29,192 bases of DNA from JAJPHJ01 sp035622315. Its GTDB lineage: Bacteria; Vulcanimicrobiota; Vulcanimicrobiia; Eremiobacterales; Eremiobacteraceae. The stretch covers positions 1 through 29,192 of the forward strand of contig DASPVP010000016.1 of NCBI GenBank assembly GCA_035622315.1, written 5' to 3'. A model generated the notes under the pieces. The model did not search any database. It was not told where the DNA came from and saw only the letters and a program-made list of their open reading frames with translations. This document shows positions 8,734 to 14,565 of this stretch, piece by piece. Position 1 is the first letter of the stretch; every line of letters starts with the position of its first letter. Both the position numbers and the translations under genes were made by a program.

Positions 8734-9441
8734 TTAGATGATCGGGAACAACTTCCAACCGTTCGTCTGCGCCGCCTGCACTGCCGCCACGCCCGCGGGG
8801 ACCATCAAGAATCCCGGCAGCAGGTTCTGCTGAAAGTCGGTGAGCGCCGTTTTTGGGTCGACGCCAACCCCTTGGGCGAGCACGCCGGCGACCGCCGTCG
8901 TCGCGTTGTGGCAGACCATGAACGAAGCGCCTCGTTTGAGCAGCGCCTGAGCGCTCCAATCCTGGTAGATGCCGTTCGGGTCATCCGGACTGGCGGAAAG
9001 ATCGAGGTTCGAGTCTGCTTGGTAATATGTGTTGGTCGGGTCGAGTTTGAAGGCGGCACCGATGTTGTATTTCTTCCACATCGCATCGTTGAGCGCCAAG
9101 ACGATCGAAGGTCCGATGAGCACCGCCAGCACGGCAAGCCCGCCTGGCCCGGTGCCGTACGAGAATTGATAGGCGTTGAGCGAGTTCTGCATGTGGATGT
9201 AAAGGCTCGCGACGCCTGGTGCGATCACCTCGATTCCGACAGATTGAAAGACCTGCTTGTTCGGATTGCCTTGGGTGAAGATCCGGGTCATCGCCGCGCC
9301 GTCGAACTCGTTCGGCTTAAGCACGCGGAAGTGCACCGGAGCGCGAGTAACGGGATCGGCGACGGCGACCTCTGCGCCTGCGAACGTAGCTGCGGAAACA
9401 CCGAGCGCAGTCGTAGCGAGGAACTGCTTCCGAGAAACCAT
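8734..9441 (-). CDS. Exported DsrE/DsrF-like family protein with possible Tat signal
   Basis: The 235-residue protein begins MVSRKQFLATTALGVSAATFAGA, a Tat-like signal with a single arginine plus lysine (SRKQFL) before a hydrophobic stretch. The mature part has the DsrE-like layout: a nucleotide-binding-like beta-alpha fold with YIHMQNSLNAYQF (82-94), AVLIGPSIVLALNDAMW (106-122), and RGASFMVCHNA with Cys177, the position where DsrE-family proteins carry the sulfur-binding cysteine. The two codons ATGATG are both possible starts. The Shine-Dalgarno GGGAGG is 6 bases from the second (9441) and only 3 from the first (9444), so I took the second. In the cluster it would bind or relay sulfane sulfur outside the cytoplasm. 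Family assignment is from motif memory and the function is inferred. Confidence 0.78.
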   Translation of the reverse strand: MVSRKQFLATTALGVSAATFAGAEVAVADPVTRAPVHFRVLKPNEFDGAAMTRIFTQGNPNKQVFQSVGIEVIAPGVASLYIHMQNSLNAYQFSYGTGPGGLAVLAVLIGPSIVLALNDAMWKKYNIGAAFKLDPTNTYYQADSNLDLSASPDDPNGIYQDWSAQALLKRGASFMVCHNATTAVAGVLAQGVGVDPKTALTDFQQNLLPGFLMVPAGVAAVQAAQTNGWKLFPII

Positions 9442-9490
9442 CATAGACCTCCCTTCAGGGCGGCGGTACGGAGCCCGCGGTCCTTCGGCC

Positions 9491-9502
9491 CGCGCGCGCG
9501 CG
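9491..9502. repeat. (CG)6 alternating tract
   Basis: Twelve bases of strict CG alternation in the 98-base gap between the CstB-like gene and the DsrE-like gene. Such tracts can adopt left-handed DNA, but in a high-GC genome it may be chance. Confidence 0.5.
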
Positions 9503-9517
9503 CCCCTCGGAGCACAT

Positions 9518-9537
9518 CTAGACCTTCAGGTCGGGCC
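9518..9537. repeat. Hairpin repeat element, copy 1
   Basis: CTAGACCTTCAGGTCGGGCC contains the 12-base palindromic core GACCTTCAGGTC (9521-9532), which recurs on the opposite strand at 13394-13405 and, with two changes, near 21576. It begins two bases beyond the stop of the CstB-like gene. There is no T-run, so it is not an obvious intrinsic terminator. Confidence 0.55.
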
Positions 9538-9539
9538 TC

Positions 9540-10961
9540 TTAGTTCGCGAGCTCTGCAGGCAGACCGCGCGAGCGCCACTCGCTGAAGCCACCGATCATG
9601 TTCGTGACATCTGCGAATCCCGCAGCGCGCAGCGCGCTCGCGGCTAACACCGAGCGGTCGCCCCCGGCGCAGAAGACGACGATCGGACGATCTTTTGGCA
9701 CGCTTGCGAGACTAGCGGCCAAGCGACCGGCGCTGAGGTTTGTCGTGTTCGGGATGTGCGCGTCGGCGAATTCGGAACGCTGCCGCACATCGAGGAGGGT
9801 CACATCGCGAGCCGACCAGCGTCGCTGCGCTTGTTCTGCCGTCATCTGCGCGAGCGATTCGGTCGGCAATCCAAGGGTTGCGACATCGCTGACGTACCCT
9901 ACGATTCGATCGAGACCCACGCGCACGAGCCTGCGTACGAGCAGCTCGACGCGTTCGGGTCGAGCGAGCAATACGATGGGTGTCTCGGGCGCCAAGAACC
10001 AGGCGGCGCGCGATGAGAGATTTGGCCGGTCGGGCAGCGAGAGCGCGCCACGCACGTGCTGTAGGCAGAACTCTTCGCGGGGCCGAGTATCGACGATGAC
10101 CGCTCCGGCTGCAAGCGCCGAGCGCAGCGCCTTGCTGTCGAGCGCTGCAGTCGTGGGAAGCGAACCGAGCAACGCCGTGAAGCCGCGATTGTCGTGCTTC
10201 ATGCGCGCGAAGTATGTCGGCGCGTCCGGCTGGCCCTCGAGAAGCGCCTGCGCGAAGCCGCGCTCGTCGTCTTTCTCGATGAACTCGCTCCACCACGAGA
10301 AGCGCCGCTCGTAGCCGAGCGTGGTCGAAGGTATCGCGCCGAGCGCCTTGCCGCAGGCCGACCCCGCTCCATGCGCCGGCCAAATGGCGGCGTACTCCGG
10401 CACGCGCGCGAGCACGGACTGGATGCTCGCGAACATCGTCCGCGCGCTCGAGGCGGCGGTTCCTTCTTTACCGAGCGCGACTTCGAACAGATCCGGTCGC
10501 CCGACGTCCCCGACGAAGAGAAAGTCGCCGCTCAAGAGCATCATGGGCGCTGCCGCACGCAAGTTTTCGTAGATGGCAAAACTGAGGTGCTCGGGCGTGT
10601 GACCCGGCGTGTGCAAAGCCCGCGCTCGTACGTCCCCGACTTGGATCTCATCGCCGTCACGAAGGAGCTGCACCCGGATGCCCGGCTGCGCGGCGAGATA
10701 TCCCTCTCCATCCGCGCCGTAGGCCGAAAGATGCAGCGTCGCGCCCGTCGCAGCCGCGAGCTCGCGGCCGCCCGACAGATAGTCTGCGTGGATGTGCGTC
10801 TCCGCGACCGCGGTGACGCGCATATCGTGCTCGCTCGCAAGTGTGATGTAGGCGTCCACATCGCGCCGAGGATCGACGACCAGCGCCTCACCCGTCCGCT
10901 CGCAGCCGATCAGATAGGACGCTTGCGAGAGACCTTCATCGTAGATCTGTCTGAAGAACAT
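9540..10961 (-). CDS. Persulfide dioxygenase-rhodanese fusion (CstB-like MBL-fold protein with two rhodanese domains)
   Basis: This 473-residue protein has three domains. Residues 1-260 are a metallo-beta-lactamase fold of the ETHE1/persulfide dioxygenase class, with THIHAD (His56, His58, Asp60), HTPGH (His121), SGDFLF (Asp146) and PAHG (His197). ETHE1 enzymes use two His and one Asp to hold iron and oxidise persulfide to sulfite. Residues about 275-365 are a rhodanese domain whose active loop reads LLARPERV, with no cysteine, so it is non-catalytic. Residues about 380-473 are an intact rhodanese with Cys431 in CAGGDRS. This order matches staphylococcal CstB, which turns persulfide into thiosulfate. 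The ATG at 10961 is where family similarity begins; a longer frame reaches 11090 but crosses the promoter region. It is first in the sulfur cluster and divergent from the sulfurtransferase at 11084. Confidence 0.92.
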   Translation of the reverse strand: MFFRQIYDEGLSQASYLIGCERTGEALVVDPRRDVDAYITLASEHDMRVTAVAETHIHADYLSGGRELAAATGATLHLSAYGADGEGYLAAQPGIRVQLLRDGDEIQVGDVRARALHTPGHTPEHLSFAIYENLRAAAPMMLLSGDFLFVGDVGRPDLFEVALGKEGTAASSARTMFASIQSVLARVPEYAAIWPAHGAGSACGKALGAIPSTTLGYERRFSWWSEFIEKDDERGFAQALLEGQPDAPTYFARMKHDNRGFTALLGSLPTTAALDSKALRSALAAGAVIVDTRPREEFCLQHVRGALSLPDRPNLSSRAAWFLAPETPIVLLARPERVELLVRRLVRVGLDRIVGYVSDVATLGLPTESLAQMTAEQAQRRWSARDVTLLDVRQRSEFADAHIPNTTNLSAGRLAASLASVPKDRPIVVFCAGGDRSVLAASALRAAGFADVTNMIGGFSEWRSRGLPAELAN

Positions 10962-11083
10962 ACAAGCTTTATTGAAAATTAAGGTTGTCTGGGCGCTTCC
11001 CTCTAGGACACCTTCGAGGAGTGCAGCGCCCGCCGCGACGAACAGCTCAGGCCCTGCAAGCATCCCCAAGGAGTTTTTCGCAT
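10962..11083. promoter_or_regulatory. Divergent control region with candidate operator
   Basis: The 122 bases between the CstB-like gene and the thiosulfate sulfurtransferase gene must hold both promoters. At 10962-10988 an AT-rich stretch carries an imperfect inverted repeat, ACAAGCTT (10962-10969) and AAGGTTGT (10981-10988), 8-base arms with one mismatch around an 11-base spacer (arm centres 19 bases apart). It touches the ATG of the CstB-like gene, so a bound repressor would block that gene. I could not identify convincing -35/-10 pairs. AAGGAG at 11068-11073 is the ribosome site of the sulfurtransferase. Confidence 0.45.
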
Positions 11084-11953
11084 ATGGCAAGAGCGTACGC
11101 GCATCCTGAGGTCCTCGTCACGACCGAGTGGGCGCAACAACATCTCAACGACCCAAACCTTCGCTTCATCGAAGTCGATGTCGACACGACCGCGTATGAT
11201 CAAGGACACATACCGGGTGCGGTCGGCTTCAACTGGCAGACGCAGCTCAACGACCCGATCCGGCGGGATATCCCCACGACAGAAGAGATCGAGGAGCTGC
11301 TCTCCGCAAGCGGCGTGAGCAACAACACGACCATCGTGCTGTATGGCGACAACAACAATTGGTTCGCCGCCTTCGCATTTTGGATCCTCAAGTACTACGG
11401 CCACGAGAACGTCTTGCTGATCGACGGCGGGCGTAAGAAGTGGGTGGCAGAGAACCGCACGCTCACGACGGATAAGCCATCGTATCCGCGGGCCGACTAT
11501 CGTGTGGACGAAGTGGATCCGGAGTTGCGCGCGAAGCGCGACCTCGTCCTCGAGGCGGTGGCGGATCAATCGTACTACCTCGTCGATGTCCGCTCGGTGC
11601 CGGAATTCACGGGCGAGATCATCGCACCGCCGGGCATGCCCGAGACGGCCCAGCGTGCGGGGCACATCCCTGGGGCGATCAACGTGCCTTGGGCCCAGGC
11701 GGTCAACGACGACGGCACCTTCAAGAGCGCGGACGATCTTGCGGCGCTGTACGGTGGCAAAGGCGTAGACACGAAGAAAGACATCATCGCGTATTGCCGC
11801 ATCGGCGAGCGCTCCTCGCACACGTGGTTCGTGCTGAGGTACTTGCTCGGATTCGACAACACGCGCAACTACGATGGGTCCTGGACCGAATACGGCAATC
11901 TCGTCGACGTGCCGATCGTGAAGGAAGTGGCGAAGGCGGCGGCGCCGGCATAG
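11084..11953 (+). CDS. sseA: Thiosulfate/3-mercaptopyruvate sulfurtransferase, two rhodanese domains
   Basis: The 289-residue protein has an inactive N-terminal rhodanese domain (about 8-130, with DQGHIPGAVGFNWQ) and a catalytic C-terminal one (about 150-275, with DVRSVPEF and RAGHIPGAINVPW). The active loop is CRIGERS with Cys238. Basic residues at the second and fifth loop positions are typical of thiosulfate:cyanide sulfurtransferases, whereas mercaptopyruvate enzymes have CGSGVT-like loops, so thiosulfate is the likelier donor. It has no signal peptide. The ATG at 11084 has AAGGAG ten bases upstream. It is transcribed away from the sulfur cluster, probably from a shared control region, and ends just before a strong bidirectional terminator. 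The symbol follows usual annotation practice for this family; substrate preference is inferred. Confidence 0.93.
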   Translation: MARAYAHPEVLVTTEWAQQHLNDPNLRFIEVDVDTTAYDQGHIPGAVGFNWQTQLNDPIRRDIPTTEEIEELLSASGVSNNTTIVLYGDNNNWFAAFAFWILKYYGHENVLLIDGGRKKWVAENRTLTTDKPSYPRADYRVDEVDPELRAKRDLVLEAVADQSYYLVDVRSVPEFTGEIIAPPGMPETAQRAGHIPGAINVPWAQAVNDDGTFKSADDLAALYGGKGVDTKKDIIAYCRIGERSSHTWFVLRYLLGFDNTRNYDGSWTEYGNLVDVPIVKEVAKAAAPA

Positions 11954-11954
11954 C

Positions 11955-12003
11955 GGTCGCTCGCGACCATTCGAAAGCGCGCAGCGTGCTGCGCGCTTTT
12001 GCT
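11955..12003. terminator. Bidirectional intrinsic terminator with a small hairpin before it
   Basis: A small hairpin GGTCGC-TC-GCGACC (11955-11968) follows the sulfurtransferase stop. Next comes a perfect stem AAAGCGCGCAG / CTGCGCGCTTT (11974-11984 and 11989-11999) with loop CGTG, followed by TTTT. The palindrome has A-runs and T-runs on both sides, so it can stop transcription from both the sulfurtransferase and the converging thioesterase gene. Confidence 0.85.
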
Positions 12004-12429
12004 TTAGGCTTCTTGGAGGATGGCGCAGGCGGTGGTTCCGTGCGCCAACAGTTTCCCGGCGGGGTCGGTGAGCTCCGCCTCGGCCGTGCCGAGCGTTTTC
12101 CCGAGGTGCAGCACGCGCGCTTCGCACCGCACGATGCCCGTGTCCGTGGTGATCGGCCGGACGAAGCGGACGTGCAGATCGATGGTCGTGCAGCTCTTGC
12201 CTGCGGGCAGCAGCGAGGTGACCGCGCAACCGAGCGCCGAGTCGAGCACGGTGCAGGCGAATCCGCCGTGTGCCACGCCACCGAGGTTGTAGTGGTACTC
12301 TGCAGCTTTACCTTCGAAGACGACCAGGCCCGGCTCGACCGAGACGATCTGGATGCCGACAAGTTCGGCCATCGGTGGGCGCGGCGTTTCGCCACGCAGC
12401 AGCGCGCGCAAGCGATCCAAGCCGCTCAT
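12004..12429 (-). CDS. PaaI/YdiI-type hotdog-fold acyl-CoA thioesterase
   Basis: From the ATG at 12429 this is a 141-residue hotdog-fold protein, the usual length of the PaaI family. The core motif NLGGVAHGGFACTVLDSALG (about 48-67) supplies the conserved HGG turn and the catalytic acidic residue Asp64. The strand VRFVRPITTDTGIVRCEARV and the closing AEAELTDPAGKLLAHGTTAC complete the fold. Family members hydrolyse acyl-CoAs such as phenylacetyl-, benzoyl- or 1,4-dihydroxy-2-naphthoyl-CoA; the substrate here is not predictable. A TTG at 12501 in the same frame has a better-placed AGAGG five bases upstream and would add 24 residues, starting at the stop of the EamA gene. It ends at the shared terminator. 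Confidence 0.87.
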   Translation of the reverse strand: MSGLDRLRALLRGETPRPPMAELVGIQIVSVEPGLVVFEGKAAEYHYNLGGVAHGGFACTVLDSALGCAVTSLLPAGKSCTTIDLHVRFVRPITTDTGIVRCEARVLHLGKTLGTAEAELTDPAGKLLAHGTTACAILQEA

Positions 12430-12509
12430 CGTCTTTGCGGCGTCGACGCTGAGGCCGGGGTCCTGCCAGGAAACGGTCCGGCTGCGCTGGGCTCTCTCCA
12501 AGCGATCCT

Positions 12510-13370
12510 CTAGCTTCCAGCCGTGATGAGCGCGATCGCGAGCAGAGCGCAACCGACGCCCCACATCTGTAGCGGGCTCAGCCGCTCGCGCAAGAAGATG
12601 CGCGCGAGCAGCACGGTGCTCGCGGGATAGAGCGAGGCGAGGACCGCGACGAGCGCGAGCAGACCGTGCCGGGTGGCGAGCAAGTACGAGCCATTGGCGG
12701 CCATGTCCAGCACGCCTGCCCCAAGAATAGGCCCCCATCCTCCAGCGCTCGGGAGCAAGTTCTGGCGCGTGGCGAGCGCGACGGTCGCAAGGATGATGGA
12801 TGAGGCGGTGCGAGAGGCGGCGAGCGGCCACATCCCCGATTGCGGCCGTGCGTGGGCGAGGAAGACGTAGAACAAACCGATGCCGACGCCCGAGAGCGTG
12901 GCCTCAAGCAGACCTGGTTGCGCAAGCCAATTTTGGAGACGACGTGCGTGGTTCGGCTCGGGCGCATCGGTCGAGGAGACCAGCACTACCGCGCACAACG
13001 CGACGACGACACCCGCGATCGCTGCGGCCGCCGGGCGCTGTTGGATGGCAAGGCCGACGAAGAACGGGACCGCCGCCCCGATGACCGCGGTGATCGGCGA
13101 AACAAGGCTCATGCGTCCGATCGCGAGACCGCGATACAAAAGCGCGATGCCGACCGATCCCGCGATACCCGCGAGCGCGCCCCACAGAAAATCGCTCGGT
13201 GCGGGAGAGGCCGCAGGCAAGAACGGCATGCCGGCGAGCAGCAGCGCAAGACCGCTGAGCTGCGAGATGACGACCACGGCGAACACCGTGGACTTGCGGC
13301 TCGCGAGGCCGCCGATGAAGTCGGCCGCGCCGTACGTGAAGCCGGCGAGCAAGCCAAGAAAAACGCCCAC
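12510..13370 (-). CDS. EamA/DMT-superfamily transporter
   Basis: This 286-residue hydrophobic protein has about ten membrane helices in two EamA repeats (about 1-120 and 150-286). The N-terminal MGVFLGLLAGFTYGAADFIGG and the second-half end LYPASTVLLARIFLRERLSP are typical of drug/metabolite transporters. The short Glu/Pro-rich loop APEPNHARRLQNW separates the halves. Substrate cannot be assigned; family members move amino acids, sugars or metabolites out of the cell. The start is a GTG, with AGGCGG upstream. The preceding permease gene ends 40 bases away and a hairpin repeat fills that gap. Confidence 0.88.
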   Translation of the reverse strand: MGVFLGLLAGFTYGAADFIGGLASRKSTVFAVVVISQLSGLALLLAGMPFLPAASPAPSDFLWGALAGIAGSVGIALLYRGLAIGRMSLVSPITAVIGAAVPFFVGLAIQQRPAAAAIAGVVVALCAVVLVSSTDAPEPNHARRLQNWLAQPGLLEATLSGVGIGLFYVFLAHARPQSGMWPLAASRTASSIILATVALATRQNLLPSAGGWGPILGAGVLDMAANGSYLLATRHGLLALVAVLASLYPASTVLLARIFLRERLSPLQMWGVGCALLAIALITAGS

Positions 13371-13385
13371 TGCCGCCGCCTAACG

Positions 13386-13423
13386 CCCGGGCGGACCTGA
13401 AGGTCTGACGCTACGTCGCGTGG
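13386..13423. repeat. Hairpin repeat element, copy 2, overlapping the permease stop codon
   Basis: The palindromic core GACCTGAAGGTC (13394-13405) is the reverse complement of the core at 9521-9532. On its right are CTACGT (13411-13416) and GTGG. The CTA of CTACGT is the complement of the permease TAG stop. It resembles the element upstream of gyrA, which also ends in CTACGTGG. Confidence 0.6.
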
Positions 13424-14526
13424 TGATCATGCGGGGTGCGCCGGCCGTACCATACGAGCAAGAGCGCCGCGGCGCCGAAGAGCACGTTCAAGACCGAGGT
13501 GTAGTTGAACGAGATGGTCTCGACGTGCATGAGAAACCCGCCTTGCGGGTGCGGCACCGCGTGGAGCGCAGAAAACGCGAGTTCGACGACGAGCCCCGCG
13601 ACGACCATCGAGCAATAGAACACAGCGGTCATGCGCAACGCGAGCACCCATCCATAATACTTGCGGTAGATGTCGATGAGCGGCAATACGATGAGGTCTG
13701 CGTACAAGAACGCCACGACACCGCCGAAGGTGCTGCCGCCGTTCCACAAAACCGCTGCGAGCGGCACGTTGCCGATGGAGCACACGAAACTGACGATCGC
13801 GATGATCGGTCCGACCAGCGCGTTCTCGATCGTTCTCAGCGCGGCGGGCGCCGACGCGAGGTACACGTGCTGCCAGATCGTGGGCGGTATGGCGACCGCC
13901 AGGAAGCCGGCGATGATGAACCCGAGGACCAAGTCGACCGCGAGCATGGACCAGTCCATCTCGAAGAAGTGCGCGACATAGGTCCAACCTTGCGCCGAGC
14001 GGAGCTTGTCGAGGAACGTCGCCCCAGGCGCGAGCATGGCGCCATGGTGGTGTCCGGAAGCGTCCTCAGCTTGCGCGCGCTCGCGACCTTCCTCGATCGC
14101 CCATCTGGGCAGTAGGAGCCGTGCCAGCAATACGAAGACCGCGATGAGCACAAAACCGCCGGCCCACTCAGCCACGACGAAGGGCCAGCCCATGAGCTGC
14201 CATAGGACGAGGCCGAGCTCGATGACGAGGTTAGTCGAGGCGAACATGAAGACCATCGCCACGGTGAAATCCGCCCCGCGCTTGAAGAGCGACTTGGCAG
14301 TGGCGGCAGCGGCGTAGCTGCAGGACGAGCTGGCCGCGCCCAATCCGGTCGCGAGCGCGACCTCGCGCAACCCGGCGCGGCCGAAGAGTTTTGCGAGCCC
14401 ATCCTTGGGCACGTAGGCTTGGACCATCGCCGACGCGAGAAAGCCGAGCACGAGCGACCAGAGCACCTGCCAGAACATCGCGAACGACACGAAAAGCCAA
14501 TGCCAGACGAAAAGCAGCACGCTCAT
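13411..14526 (-). CDS. DUF318/ArsP-type membrane permease with histidine-rich loop and tail
   Basis: This 371-residue protein has about eight to ten hydrophobic helices in two halves. The first half has GAASSSCSYAAAATAKSLFKRG (about 63-84, Cys69) and the second has FVCSIGNVPLAAVLWNGG (Cys249). These cysteine-containing half-repeats mark the DUF318 permease family, whose characterised members export trivalent organoarsenicals (ArsP) or are linked to metal efflux. The central loop contains ASGHHHGAM and the C-terminus ends RRTPHDHHAT, both plausible metal-binding stretches. The gene lies 39 bases after selB, so it may be co-transcribed with the selenocysteine genes; transport of a selenium or metalloid compound is a guess. 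The stop codon lies inside a hairpin repeat. Confidence 0.85.
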   Translation of the reverse strand: MSVLLFVWHWLFVSFAMFWQVLWSLVLGFLASAMVQAYVPKDGLAKLFGRAGLREVALATGLGAASSSCSYAAAATAKSLFKRGADFTVAMVFMFASTNLVIELGLVLWQLMGWPFVVAEWAGGFVLIAVFVLLARLLLPRWAIEEGRERAQAEDASGHHHGAMLAPGATFLDKLRSAQGWTYVAHFFEMDWSMLAVDLVLGFIIAGFLAVAIPPTIWQHVYLASAPAALRTIENALVGPIIAIVSFVCSIGNVPLAAVLWNGGSTFGGVVAFLYADLIVLPLIDIYRKYYGWVLALRMTAVFYCSMVVAGLVVELAFSALHAVPHPQGGFLMHVETISFNYTSVLNVLFGAAALLLVWYGRRTPHDHHAT

Positions 14527-14565
14527 CGACGTCAGCGCTTGTCCAGGAACAGGTTCAATGCCTCG

